Positions 39,042 to 48,802 of a stretch of 64,000 bases of DNA are shown here, in pieces. Within the stretch, counting starts at the first letter, position 1. Each line of letters opens with the position of its first letter. The notes under the pieces are model-generated. The model made no database searches. It was not told the DNA's origin and saw only the letters and a program-made list of their open reading frames with translations. The DNA comes from an uncultured Bacteroidales bacterium (GTDB lineage: Bacteria > Bacteroidota > Bacteroidia > Bacteroidales > Paludibacteraceae): assembly GCA_949282265.1 (NCBI GenBank), contig CASDOZ010000015.1:1-64000 (forward strand). The letters are read 5' to 3'. A program made the position numbers and the translations under genes.

Positions 39042-40337
39042 ATGGAAATAGTAAAGTATCCTGAGAGAGCGGAATGGAAACGCTTGATAACCCGTCCGGA
39101 ACGGGATTATACTGAATTGCACGGCATAGTTGGCAAGGTTCTGGACGACGTAAAGGCACATGGCGATGAGGCCGTAAGACGATATACGGAACAGTTCGAC
39201 CATGTAAAAATAGGACATTTTGAGGTTACTCCGGAAGAATTTGCCGAAGCGGAACAAACTGTCGATTTGCCATTGAAACAGGCCATCGAGATGGCGCGTC
39301 GCAACATCTGGAAGTTCCATTCGGAACAGTTGCATGAACTGGAACATATTCAGACATCGCCTGAGGTGGAATGTTGGCAAAAATATGTCGGTATAGAAAA
39401 AGTCGGCTTGTATGTGCCGGGAGGCACAGCACCGCTGTTCTCCACTGTGCTGATGCTGGGAATCCCTGCGCAGATAGCCGAATGTCGCGAAATTGTGCTC
39501 TGCACGCCGCCGTGCCAGGATGGGAAAGTCCACCCTGCCGTATTGTATGCGGCAAAAGTTGCCGGCGTGCATCGTGTGTTCAAAATCGGAGGTGTACAAG
39601 CCATAGGGGCAATGGCATACGGGACGGAAACAGTGCCGAAAGTGTATAAGATTTTCGGGCCCGGCAACCAGTTTGTTACAGCGGCCAAACAATTGGTGTC
39701 GCTTAAAGATACAGCCATTGACATGCCGGCCGGCCCTTCGGAAGTTGAGATTCTGGCCGACGAGACGGCCGTTCCTGCCTTTGTTGCAGCTGATATGTTG
39801 TCACAGGCAGAACATGGTGTTGACAGCCAAGCTGTCTTGATTACCATATCTGAAGAGTTGATAGAGCCAGTAAAAGAACAGATTGAGCTTCAATTGGCGC
39901 AATTGCCGCGCAAAAATATTGCTGAAAAGGCTTTGGAGAGCAGCAAAATCATTTTGATGCACAATATTGAAGAAGCAGTCGAGCTGACCAATGAATACGC
40001 ACCGGAACATTTGATTATTTCCACCCGTTATTATTGGGGTGTCGCCGATGCGATTACCAATGCCGGCTCTGTCTTTCTTGGGAATTACACGCCTGAAAGC
40101 GCTGGCGACTACGCTTCCGGAACTAACCATACTTTGCCGACAAATGGTTATGCAAAAGCCTACAACGGTGTGAATATTGACAGTTTCTTGCGCAAAATCA
40201 CATTCCAGCACATCACCCGGAACGGATTGCTTAATTTGGGAAATGCCATTGAAATCATGGCGGAACACGAAGGCTTGACTGCACACAAGAACGCGGTGGA
40301 AATTCGTTTGGATGCCGAAAAGGAAGAAATTCTATGA
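39042..40337 (+). CDS. hisD: Histidinol dehydrogenase
   Basis: 431 residues from ATG 39042. GLYVPGGTAPLFSTVLM, GPGNQFVTAAK, DMPAGPSEV, and the zinc/catalytic region AEHGVDSQAV and EHLIIST are those of HisD. It oxidises histidinol to histidine with two NAD+. It is separated from other his genes here: its neighbours are a porin and a metallophosphoesterase. The stop overlaps the downstream ATG by four bases (ATGA), so the metallophosphoesterase is coupled to it. Confidence 0.95.
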   Translation: MEIVKYPERAEWKRLITRPERDYTELHGIVGKVLDDVKAHGDEAVRRYTEQFDHVKIGHFEVTPEEFAEAEQTVDLPLKQAIEMARRNIWKFHSEQLHELEHIQTSPEVECWQKYVGIEKVGLYVPGGTAPLFSTVLMLGIPAQIAECREIVLCTPPCQDGKVHPAVLYAAKVAGVHRVFKIGGVQAIGAMAYGTETVPKVYKIFGPGNQFVTAAKQLVSLKDTAIDMPAGPSEVEILADETAVPAFVAADMLSQAEHGVDSQAVLITISEELIEPVKEQIELQLAQLPRKNIAEKALESSKIILMHNIEEAVELTNEYAPEHLIISTRYYWGVADAITNAGSVFLGNYTPESAGDYASGTNHTLPTNGYAKAYNGVNIDSFLRKITFQHITRNGLLNLGNAIEIMAEHEGLTAHKNAVEIRLDAEKEEIL

Positions 40338-41524
40338 GAATGCATTTGATACCTTTGGCCCTGTTGTTGTTCGTAATTGCGGTTACAGACAGTTGGTTGT
40401 ATTACCGTTGGCGCAAAAAAGTGGAAAAGACGTGGTTGCGGGCCATGTATTGGTTGCCAACATTGTTATTTGTCGCATTTTTGGCGTATATCACTTTGTG
40501 TGCAGACCGCTTTGCCACTTACAAATTGGCGGCACAGGTCATTTGGGGATTCTGGTTGCTGTTTCTCATATACGTGCCGAAAATGTTGTATGCCATTTTC
40601 GATTCTGTCAGCATATTGTTCCACACATTGTTCAACATCCGCCCGAAAATAATCAGCCGCATAGGTTCTGTCTTGGCTGTTTGTACGGTAATTATGCTTG
40701 TTTGTGGCGCGCTATCGGGACGCAAACGTGTTCACGTAAAGCAAGTTGCCATTCAGGTTGCAGGTTTGCCGACTGCTTTTGACGGATTCACCATTGCACA
40801 ATTCTCCGATGCCCATATAGGCAATTGGAACAATCATACCAAAACCATAGAAAAAATGGTCAGGCTCATAAATGAGCAGCAACCTGATATGATTGTTTTT
40901 TCTGGAGACATGGTGAACAATTTTTCCGATGAACTGACGGGGTACGACACTATTTTCAATAAACTCTATGCGCCATACGGTAAATATGCCGTGCTTGGAA
41001 ACCATGATTATGGTGATTATACCCGTTGGGAAAGCAAGGAGTTGCGTGACCAAAATTTGCAGCAGACCAAACAAGGGATTCGTAATTTAGGATTCGATTT
41101 ATTATTGAACGAGCATCGGACTGTGGCCATAGACAGCCAAAAAATAGATATTGTCGGGGTGGAAAACTGGGGTGTGCCGCCATTCAAGCAATACGGTGAT
41201 TTGGATGCTGCACTTCAGAACACAGCAGATTCCGTACCCAAAATCTTGATTTCGCACGACAGCTCGCATTGGCGTGCTGAAGTCATCGGCAATGAAAGTA
41301 TTTTCCTTACTTTGTCAGGGCATACACATGCCGCCCAAATAGGCATTATTACAAAACATATCCATTGGTCGCCATCTAAATGGATATATCCGGAATGGGA
41401 AGGTTTATACAAAGAAGACAATCAATATTTATATGTCAATCGTGGTTTGGGCTATGTTGGTGTTCCCTTACGTATCGGCGTTCCGCCTGAAATAACATTA
41501 ATTACACTCGAGCACCAAAAATAG
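40334..41524 (+). CDS. Membrane-anchored metallophosphoesterase
   Basis: 396 residues. Three or four N-terminal membrane helices (about 5-20, 38-58, 70-90, 113-130) precede a calcineurin-like phosphoesterase domain with FSDAHIGNW, FSGDMVNN, LGNHDYG, ISHDSSHW and SGHTHAAQ, giving the full set of dimetal ligands. It resembles YkuE/YaeI-type enzymes facing the periplasm. The substrate, possibly a phospholipid or nucleotide, is unknown. It overlaps hisD by four bases and runs 23 bases into the 3' end of yggS, which is convergent. Confidence 0.88.
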   Translation: MRMHLIPLALLLFVIAVTDSWLYYRWRKKVEKTWLRAMYWLPTLLFVAFLAYITLCADRFATYKLAAQVIWGFWLLFLIYVPKMLYAIFDSVSILFHTLFNIRPKIISRIGSVLAVCTVIMLVCGALSGRKRVHVKQVAIQVAGLPTAFDGFTIAQFSDAHIGNWNNHTKTIEKMVRLINEQQPDMIVFSGDMVNNFSDELTGYDTIFNKLYAPYGKYAVLGNHDYGDYTRWESKELRDQNLQQTKQGIRNLGFDLLLNEHRTVAIDSQKIDIVGVENWGVPPFKQYGDLDAALQNTADSVPKILISHDSSHWRAEVIGNESIFLTLSGHTHAAQIGIITKHIHWSPSKWIYPEWEGLYKEDNQYLYVNRGLGYVGVPLRIGVPPEITLITLEHQK

Positions 41525-42164
41525 AACTGCCTATGCGTACCATGGTACTCCCGTGCCCAATGGCTATCTGGTAGTCCTCGCTCATGCCCATGGACAATTC
41601 CTTGAACATGCTATCAGTCGGGAAATAGTGTTGTTTCAAGCTGTCAAAAGTGTCTTTGAGCAACGTAAATTCTTGTGCTATCTGGTTTTGGTCGTCTGTG
41701 AAGGTAGCCATGCCCATCAAACCGCAAATCCGCACGTGCCGTAACGATTTCCAGTCATCCTGTTGCAACATCTCGTCCAATTCTTCTGCTGAAAATCCGA
41801 ATTTGGTTTCTTCGCGGGCAATGTGCATTTGCAGCAGGCAATTTACGACACGGTCGGCTTTCGTTGCGGCCGCATCGATGGCACTCAGAAGTTTGAATGA
41901 ATCCACTCCGTGTATGAGTTCCACAAATGGCACGATATATTTGATTTTGTTGGTCTGCAAGTGCCCGATAAAATGCCAGCGTATGTCTTTCGGCAAATCG
42001 GCATATTTGTCGCACAACTCTTGCACCCTACTCTCCCCGAAAATGCGCTCACCTGAACGATAGGCTTCCATAATGTCATCTTTGGAGTGGAATTTAGACA
42101 CGCACACCAATGTGACATGTCCCGGAATATGTGCCCGTATGTTATGCAGATTTTCAACAATCAT
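41502..42164 (-). CDS. yggS: PLP homeostasis protein, YggS family
   Basis: 220 residues. The PLP-binding lysine is in CVSKFHS (about 24) and the family signature FGESRVQEL and WHFIGHLQTNK are present. The alanine-racemase-like barrel ends with GMSEDYQIAIGHGSTMVRIGSSIFG. It carries PLP and controls its availability; no enzymatic reaction is known. It follows the DUF4494 gene by 11 bases, an arrangement that looks like a two-gene unit. Confidence 0.93.
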   Translation of the reverse strand: MIVENLHNIRAHIPGHVTLVCVSKFHSKDDIMEAYRSGERIFGESRVQELCDKYADLPKDIRWHFIGHLQTNKIKYIVPFVELIHGVDSFKLLSAIDAAATKADRVVNCLLQMHIAREETKFGFSAEELDEMLQQDDWKSLRHVRICGLMGMATFTDDQNQIAQEFTLLKDTFDSLKQHYFPTDSMFKELSMGMSEDYQIAIGHGSTMVRIGSSIFGARV

Positions 42165-42175
42165 AATGATAGGAA

Positions 42176-42637
42176 TTATTCGGTGGCTGGTACCGGCGTT
42201 TTCTCCACAGAGACAGCTTGATAAGGGAATACATCCAACAACGCCGTTTCGTTCAGGGCAACGATTTCATAATCGACCAATGAATGGCTCATGCCTTCGG
42301 TCAAGCCGGAAAGCGCGTCTTTTATATCTTTTGCTTGCACATACATGAAATTTGCAGTGCGTTTTTCCACACCTTTCTCTTCATCAATAGTAACATACAT
42401 CACCTTGGCTTTGTACCATTTGTCTCCATTCGGATTTGGAAACATTTCTGTGATTTTCACTTTGCGAATGTTGGCTACTTCAAACTCGCCGGTAATGAAC
42501 GGTTTTATTTCCTCAATGATCCGTGCTTCCGCTTCAGTGAAACTCAAGGCATCCACCAGGTACGCTTCAGTGACTTTGGCTATATTTCCTTCTTCAAGGG
42601 TTTTCTCGTATTTTATTTTACATTCGAACCAATTCAT
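42176..42637 (-). CDS. DUF4494 domain protein
   Basis: 153 residues from ATG 42637. MNWFECKIKYEKTLEEG, ALSFTEAEARI, FEVANIRK and GDKWYKAKVMY match the Bacteroidota DUF4494 family. Function is unknown; it has no signal peptide or membrane helix. It is upstream of yggS and probably co-transcribed. Confidence 0.88.
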   Translation of the reverse strand: MNWFECKIKYEKTLEEGNIAKVTEAYLVDALSFTEAEARIIEEIKPFITGEFEVANIRKVKITEMFPNPNGDKWYKAKVMYVTIDEEKGVEKRTANFMYVQAKDIKDALSGLTEGMSHSLVDYEIVALNETALLDVFPYQAVSVEKTPVPATE

Positions 42638-42683
42638 AATTAAATGATTACTATTTATCAAGGATTTATTGTTTTAACTCGGA

Positions 42684-42691
42684 CAAAGATA
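42684..42691 (-). promoter_or_regulatory. -7 element of the DUF4494-yggS unit
   Basis: TATCTTTG on the minus strand, about 45 bases before the ATG. Confidence 0.5.
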
Positions 42692-42713
42692 CTATTTTTT
42701 GCGGAAAAAAATC

Positions 42714-42721
42714 TACCTTTG
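42714..42721 (+). promoter_or_regulatory. -7 element of the thioesterase gene
   Basis: TACCTTTG, 26 bases before ATG 42747. It is only 22 bases from the divergent DUF4494 element, so the two polymerase sites overlap. Confidence 0.5.
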
Positions 42722-42746
42722 CAATAGTTTTTTAGAGTATATTTTT

Positions 42747-43172
42747 ATGGAAGAATTGGTTTTTAAACATAGCATTCCTGTGCAATTGCGTTTTAATGAT
42801 GTCGATGGTTTGGGGCATGTCAATAATTCGGTATATTTCAATTTTTACGATTTGGGTAAAACGGGTTATTTTGATGCCGTTTATGGACACCAAGTACCAC
42901 AGGAAAAAATTGATATTGTCATTGCTCATGCAGAAGTTGACTTCATTGAACCTGTTTTTCTAAAAGATGAAATCCTCGTGCAGACGACCGTAACCGCTAT
43001 CGGTAACAAGAGCCTCACCATGGTACAACGGATTATATGCGCTAAAACCCAGCGGATCAAATGCCTGTGCAAGACTATCATGGTCGGCTTTGATTTTAAA
43101 ACGAACACATCTAAAATGATATCTAGTGCTTGGCGTGATGCCATTAGCAAATATGAAGGGCGTAACTATTAA
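42747..43172 (+). CDS. Acyl-CoA thioesterase (4HBT hot-dog fold)
   Basis: 141 residues from ATG 42747. The hot-dog fold active-site signature RFNDVDGLGHVNNSVYFNF is clear, with aspartate and histidine placed as in 4-hydroxybenzoyl-CoA thioesterases (YbgC/FadM-like). It hydrolyses a CoA or ACP thioester in the cytoplasm. The acyl substrate is not determinable. Confidence 0.9.
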   Translation: MEELVFKHSIPVQLRFNDVDGLGHVNNSVYFNFYDLGKTGYFDAVYGHQVPQEKIDIVIAHAEVDFIEPVFLKDEILVQTTVTAIGNKSLTMVQRIICAKTQRIKCLCKTIMVGFDFKTNTSKMISSAWRDAISKYEGRNY

Positions 43173-43185
43173 ACAACCCCAAAAA

Positions 43186-43233
43186 ACTATGCCATAATTT
43201 ATATAAAATATATTTGCAAAATTATGGCATAGT
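43186..43233 (-). terminator. Terminator of the GH43 gene, perfect 15-bp inverted repeat
   Basis: ACTATGCCATAATTT at 43186-43200 pairs perfectly with 43219-43233, with an 18-base loop. The T run (six bases) is on the minus strand, so it ends GH43 transcription. Confidence 0.7.
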
Positions 43234-43311
43234 CAACTACTCTACTGGATAATTCTAATATAGGATGAGCGTGTTTAGCTAAACAAAAATTATTCTTTTA
43301 ATAACTACTTA

Positions 43312-44268
43312 TTAGTTTTTGGAGGTAGTTCCATTTCTTGTTTGTATAACTTTCCTTATTGTGCCGTCTGGATTATAATACAAACGATCAACACATATTG
43401 ACCTTCTGAAAGTATGGTAGCTATGTTCATCCCAACCAAACTTTTTTACTTCATTAGGATGTTTTAGGTAATAAAGTGCTGAATTATGGTAAAAAATATA
43501 CCATTTCCCCTTATATTCAACAATGGAATGATGATTTGTGCCGCTATTGACTTTATCTAATATGATACCTTTATATTCGAATGGGCCTAAAGGATTGTCC
43601 GACATTGCATATTTAATTTCACCACTTTTTGAAGAATATGACAAATAGTATTGACCATTGTATTTATGCATCCAGACTGCTTCAAAAAAATCATCAGTTC
43701 CTTCCAACAGATATACATTTCCATCATATGAAACCATATCATCATTCAACTTTATTGCATTTACAACGAGTTGTCCCATATATAAATAAGCTTGGCCATC
43801 GTCATCTATGAACACTGCCGGATCTATAAAATCACGATCACAAACTACACCATCCGTATCAATTGTTATTAATGGTTTTCCAATAGGATCTTTGAATTTT
43901 CCATATGGAGAATTGCTTACAGCTACCCCTATTTTGCTTTTTTCTACTGGATAATAAAAATAATACAAACCATTATGCTCTATGCAATCCGGTGCCCATG
44001 CCTCTTTATCGGCCCACGATATGTCATCTATCGAAAAGATTTTTCCATGATCAGCCCATTTATCCATGTTTACAGTTGAGAACACATGCCAATCCCTCAT
44101 GCTGAAACATGTAGCAGTATCCTCATCGTGGGATGGATACACATACAAAGTATCGTTAAAAACCCTTGCAGATGGATCCGCTGTATATAGATGGGTGATA
44201 AAAGGATTTCGAGCTTTCAGGTTACAAATAAGTAACATAGAAGCACAAATTATTATGATTTGTTTCAT
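43312..44268 (-). CDS. Glycoside hydrolase family 43
   Basis: 318 residues. A signal peptide (about 1-19) is followed by a five-bladed propeller. The catalytic base is in DPSARVFND, the pKa modulator in RDFIDPAVFIDDDG, and the probable acid in DFFEAVWMHKYNG. It cleaves arabino- or xylo-linked sugars outside the cytoplasm; the exact substrate is open. It lies with GH3, hybrid-sensor, GH2 and esterase genes, typical of a plant-glycan utilisation locus. The region is distinctly AT-richer than flanking housekeeping genes. Confidence 0.88.
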   Translation of the reverse strand: MKQIIIICASMLLICNLKARNPFITHLYTADPSARVFNDTLYVYPSHDEDTATCFSMRDWHVFSTVNMDKWADHGKIFSIDDISWADKEAWAPDCIEHNGLYYFYYPVEKSKIGVAVSNSPYGKFKDPIGKPLITIDTDGVVCDRDFIDPAVFIDDDGQAYLYMGQLVVNAIKLNDDMVSYDGNVYLLEGTDDFFEAVWMHKYNGQYYLSYSSKSGEIKYAMSDNPLGPFEYKGIILDKVNSGTNHHSIVEYKGKWYIFYHNSALYYLKHPNEVKKFGWDEHSYHTFRRSICVDRLYYNPDGTIRKVIQTRNGTTSKN

Positions 44269-44314
44269 ATAGATTTTTTCGTAGAACTATATCATTTTTT
44301 TCCGATATATGATG

Positions 44315-45060
44315 TCATTTTAATGTTATTTCTGTTTTATACTTGATGTCGGCTGAAGAAGCCCCTATGTAAACTGTAAACTTCCCTGTTTCGTATGTCC
44401 AGGTATGTTTGATATCGTCAAAGAACGACAAGTCTGCTACGCTTATTTTAAAGTCAACATTTTTTTCTTCACCAGGTTGTAGTTCTATTTTTTTGAAAGC
44501 CTTCAGTTCTTTTAATGGCCTCTGGAATGTAGATTTCTTATCTCCAATATACAACTGGACAACTTCCTTTCCTTGCTGGTTACCTGTATTTTTGATGGGT
44601 ACACTTATCCGTATTGAATCATTCTGATTCAATACTGTTGAAGAAAATTCAGGTTTGCCATATTCAAATGTTGTATAACTTAATCCATGTCCAAACGGGA
44701 ACAATGGTTCAATTTCGTTTTTTTCCAACCAACGATAGCCAACAAATATATCTTCTTTATAATAGACATCTTTATCACCCGGATAAGTATTCAATGCATG
44801 TGCACCATAGTCATTGAGTCTTTTTGCAAAACTGAATGGCAATTTTCCAGATGGATTGACTTTTCCAAACAAAATGTCCGCGATTGCGTTACCAGCTTCT
44901 GAACCACCATACCAGGCTTGTATGATAGATTCCACATCATTGACCCATGGCATAGCTACTGCATTCCCAGAAATCAATACAACTACGATATTATCATTTA
45001 CTTTTGACAATGCTGTTAATAACTCATTTTGGCCATAAGGAAGTTCTAAACCATATCGTA
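44315..45060 (-). pseudogene. GH3 beta-glucosidase/xylosidase, C-terminal remnant
   Basis: About 230 to 245 residues of the GH3 C-terminal part. It has LPYGQNELL, SGNAVAMPWVN, QAWYGGSEAGNAIADILFG, then the fibronectin III-like domain (SYTTFEYGKPEF, GKEVVQLYIGD, PGEEKNVDF). The N-terminal catalytic barrel with the nucleophile aspartate, 500 to 600 residues in intact family members, is missing. The homology ends near 45045-45060, exactly where the hybrid sensor homology begins on the other strand. No ATG with a signal peptide exists here, so it is a dead fragment. Confidence 0.9.
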
Positions 45061-45080
45061 CTAATAAAGGAATTTATGTT

Positions 45081-48000
45081 TTGGATCTGAACATCATGAA
45101 GACGTACAAGCTATTTATGGAAAGCGATCGTATCGGAGAGGTTCGTTCCATTCTTGTAAATTCAGACGGCTATATATGGTTTTCTGGTGCTGAATACATT
45201 TACAAATATCATCTTGCTTCTGGCACATATTCAACATACCAAACAGCACGTAGTACTAAATATAAGCAAGATGAAATTGCGGTCAAAATAGAAAAAGACA
45301 TTTATGGACAAATTTGGTTTGGCGCTCCGAGTGGTATATATAAATATCAGATGGACAAAGATACGATTCTATTGTCATATCCCTTAGAAGGCAATACTAA
45401 TTTCCAAGTTGACCCTCCTTATATTTGGATTGCTTCATGGACAAACGGCTTGATAAGGTATAATATCGAAACAAAAGAATCAATTTCATACCATTGTACC
45501 GGCAAGCAATCAAATGAACTATCATGTAATACTCTCACAAATATTTATATTGACAAAAAACGAACTATCTGGATTGGAACTGGTGGTAAAGGAATAGACA
45601 TTATACAGCAACAACCCAAAATATTTTCCAAATATGTGCCGAACAACGTCAACGGCATGTCATCCGCACAAATCAGAGATGTGTACATTGATAGCAAACA
45701 AAATATATGGATTGGCACATATTTGGGATTGAACAAATATAATCCAGAAACCGAGACCTTTACCCCCATATATTCTGCTCATAATATTGACAACACAAAT
45801 CCTATAAAAGATATTGTAATTACAATATGTGAAGATAATGATGGGAAACTATGGGTTGGAACTTTAGGAGGTTTGCAAATTCTAAATAAAAACACCAATA
45901 GCTTAGAATCTTTTAGTACATTACCCAAAGACGATATTCTCAGAAACAATCAGATATGGGCTTTGTACAAAGATAGTAAAGGGTGGATATGGATTGGGAC
46001 ACGTTCAGGTGTTTTTCATTTAGACCCAGAAACAAAAGAATACCATACCTATTTTTTTGGACCAGATATTTCTCCATCGACCCCTAACGAGAACAGCAGT
46101 ACATGTTTTTTGGAGTATGATAATAACATATGGATCGGAACTAAAAACGGAGTAGTGAGAATCAATTCCGATAAAACCATCTCTATGTTCAGGACAAGTC
46201 AATATAATTTGAGTTCATTCAATATCAACAATATTTTCAAAGATAAAAAAGATAATATCTGGTTGTGTACCAATAAAGGGTTAGCTAAATATATTTCAGA
46301 TGAAGAAGGTTTTGAGATGCTATTAGCATCCAGTGATTATAATAATGCCGACTTCATTCAAATGCAACAAGATGGAGACGGATTATTATGGATTGTAACA
46401 ACCAAACAATTGATTGTTTATGATCCTGAACAAGGTAGTGCACCAAATGTTTCATATATCTACCAGACAAAAGATCAGACAACTATGCCATGTGGTTTTA
46501 TTATTACTGAAGAGCAAAAAGCATATATTGGTTCTCCAAATGGATTGATCTTTTTTAATATCAATGAACTGAAAAATGATAATAATCTATCTGTCATTCA
46601 TTTATCAAAATTTTTACTGTTTAATACTGAACAAATACCATTATCTCCAGACTCTCCTCTAAAAGAACATATTGATTATACACAACAAATAGACTTGACA
46701 TACCGGCAGAATTCATTTTCTTTTGAATATACTGCAATAAATTTATCGCATTCCTACCCTTTCCAATATTCTTATCAATTAGAGGGTTATGATAAAGACT
46801 GGATAAATGCCGGAAGTAATACAATTGCGAATTACACACAAATTCCACCAGGAAAATACAAGTTCAAAGTACGTTTGTCAGGGTCGTTGTTATCTAGCAA
46901 TCCGGATATTAAAGAAGTTGCTATCCATATTCATCCACCTATATATGCTACATGGTGGGCATTCGCTTGTTATGGAATCGCATTTATCCTCTTAATGTAT
47001 GCTTTCCGCAAATATTCCATTATAGACATAAAAGAAAAAAATGAGTTGCAAATAAACCGATTGAAAAAGGAAAATGCAGAAGCTCTATACAACATGAAGG
47101 TTAAGTTCTTTATGAACACATCACATGAGTTCCGGACACCGTTAACACTAATCAGCGGCCCATTACAGCGACTGCTTGGAGAAGAACATGACAGTGAAAA
47201 ATTAAAAATGCTCTTGTTGATCCAAAAGAACACTAACAAATTATTGGAATTGGTCAATCAACTGTTAGAATTCAGAAAAACAGAAACTGGAACAAGAAAA
47301 CTCAAAGTAAAAGAAAATGACATCATATACCATACATCAGAAATTATAGCTTCGTTTGAAGAACTTGCAGAACGTCAAGCCATTCAGCTTGAAATGAAAA
47401 CCATGTTTGAACATCTAAACGTATGGTTTGATTCTGATATGTATGAACGTATATTGTTTAACTTGTTATCAAATAGTTTCAAACACACACCCGCTGGTGG
47501 GCGAATTTCCATCTATATAACCCTCACGGAAAAAGAAGTAGAAACGACTAATAAAACTTTCGATTTGCTATACAGGTTTTCAAACAAACAAAAGTCGTAC
47601 GTAAAAATTGTAGTGGAAGATACAGGAGCAGGAATTCCACAAAAAGACCTGGAACATATTTTTGACAGATTTTACCAAATACAGGACAACAGCCCTGGAA
47701 CTGGCATCGGTTTGTCCTTGGCAAAAAATCTGGTCGAATTACATCATGGCAGTATTGAAGTCGAAAGCGTAGAAAATGTCATAACACGTTTTGCTGTCTT
47801 TTTGCCAATGGGCAATGAACATTTTAAGGCAGAAGACCTAGCTAAAACGGATCAAACAACGGATAGCGACGAAACATATACAGTCCAGTTAAAACCGGTA
47901 AATTACAATACAATAATAAGCCACGTTTATGATGAACCTGATGAAAACAATTTGCTACAAAATATGCGTAAGGAATCTAACAAGCCTACCGTGCTGATTG

Positions 48001-48755
48001 TAGAAGATAATCCGGACATTATCGTATGGTTACGTTCAACATTACAAGAACAATATATCATCTATGCAGCCAATAATGGAAAAACAGGACTTCAAAAGAC
48101 ATTAAAACTTATACCTGACATAATACTCTGTGACATAAACATGCCTGTTATGAACGGGATACAACTTACACAAGAATTGAAAAAGAACCAATTGACTGCG
48201 CATATACCGATTATTATGCTTACCGCCTTGAATTCCAATGAATATATGTTGGAAGGATTAAATTATGGAGCGGATGATTACATAACCAAACCCTTTGATG
48301 TCAATATATTGAATTTAAAAATAAGAAATCTGTTAACAACGCTTCAGCATTCAAACGAGAAAAATGCGTCCGAGATAATTTTTAATGAATTTGCACCTAA
48401 AAATATTGAGTCTGATGATGAATTCATGGAAAAACTGAACCGTTTTTTGAAAGCCAACATAGCTAACGCCGAGATTGATGTAGATGAAATTGTGCAACAA
48501 TTAGCTATTAGTCGTTCTAATTTATATAGAAAGTTAAAAGCAATTACCGGAATGTCTATTAAACGATATGTATTGACATATCGTATGTCATGTGCCCAAA
48601 AGTTATTGCAGAATCCTAATATCAGGATATCTGAAGTTATGAATAGTGTCGGGATTACCAACAGAGCGTATTTTATTAAAATTTTCAAGGAATTATATGA
48701 AATAACACCATCTGAATATCAAGAACGATTCACAAAAGGAGATATCAAAGTATAA
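45081..48755 (+). CDS. Hybrid two-component sensor (HTCS), 5'-truncated
   Basis: 1224 residues from TTG 45081 (ATG 45096 is the first ATG); the frame is open back to 45039. At least nine Reg_prop propeller repeats are visible (IWIGTGGKG, IWIGTYLGL, LWVGTLGGL, IWIGTRSGV, IWIGTKNGV). A Y_Y_Y domain and a membrane helix at about 623-645 follow, then HisKA (SHEFRTPL, about 680), HATPase (NLLSNSFKHTP, VEDTGAGIP, GTGIGLSLAK), a receiver (VEDN, phosphoacceptor in LCDINMP, about 1016) and a C-terminal AraC helix-turn-helix. Complete proteins start with a signal peptide and about 140 more residues, both missing here. Without export the sensor cannot see periplasmic sugars. It would have controlled the adjacent hydrolase genes. 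Confidence 0.9.
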   Translation: MDLNIMKTYKLFMESDRIGEVRSILVNSDGYIWFSGAEYIYKYHLASGTYSTYQTARSTKYKQDEIAVKIEKDIYGQIWFGAPSGIYKYQMDKDTILLSYPLEGNTNFQVDPPYIWIASWTNGLIRYNIETKESISYHCTGKQSNELSCNTLTNIYIDKKRTIWIGTGGKGIDIIQQQPKIFSKYVPNNVNGMSSAQIRDVYIDSKQNIWIGTYLGLNKYNPETETFTPIYSAHNIDNTNPIKDIVITICEDNDGKLWVGTLGGLQILNKNTNSLESFSTLPKDDILRNNQIWALYKDSKGWIWIGTRSGVFHLDPETKEYHTYFFGPDISPSTPNENSSTCFLEYDNNIWIGTKNGVVRINSDKTISMFRTSQYNLSSFNINNIFKDKKDNIWLCTNKGLAKYISDEEGFEMLLASSDYNNADFIQMQQDGDGLLWIVTTKQLIVYDPEQGSAPNVSYIYQTKDQTTMPCGFIITEEQKAYIGSPNGLIFFNINELKNDNNLSVIHLSKFLLFNTEQIPLSPDSPLKEHIDYTQQIDLTYRQNSFSFEYTAINLSHSYPFQYSYQLEGYDKDWINAGSNTIANYTQIPPGKYKFKVRLSGSLLSSNPDIKEVAIHIHPPIYATWWAFACYGIAFILLMYAFRKYSIIDIKEKNELQINRLKKENAEALYNMKVKFFMNTSHEFRTPLTLISGPLQRLLGEEHDSEKLKMLLLIQKNTNKLLELVNQLLEFRKTETGTRKLKVKENDIIYHTSEIIASFEELAERQAIQLEMKTMFEHLNVWFDSDMYERILFNLLSNSFKHTPAGGRISIYITLTEKEVETTNKTFDLLYRFSNKQKSYVKIVVEDTGAGIPQKDLEHIFDRFYQIQDNSPGTGIGLSLAKNLVELHHGSIEVESVENVITRFAVFLPMGNEHFKAEDLAKTDQTTDSDETYTVQLKPVNYNTIISHVYDEPDENNLLQNMRKESNKPTVLIVEDNPDIIVWLRSTLQEQYIIYAANNGKTGLQKTLKLIPDIILCDINMPVMNGIQLTQELKKNQLTAHIPIIMLTALNSNEYMLEGLNYGADDYITKPFDVNILNLKIRNLLTTLQHSNEKNASEIIFNEFAPKNIESDDEFMEKLNRFLKANIANAEIDVDEIVQQLAISRSNLYRKLKAITGMSIKRYVLTYRMSCAQKLLQNPNIRISEVMNSVGITNRAYFIKIFKELYEITPSEYQERFTKGDIKV

Positions 48756-48802
48756 AATTCATGTAATAATAAATACAAATTTACTAAGTAAAATTATTTC
48801 CC

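Noticed and set aside
43186-43233. Perfect 15-bp inverted repeat considered as a recombination site
   Set aside because: It has a T run on the minus strand and sits just after the GH43 stop, so a terminator explains it.
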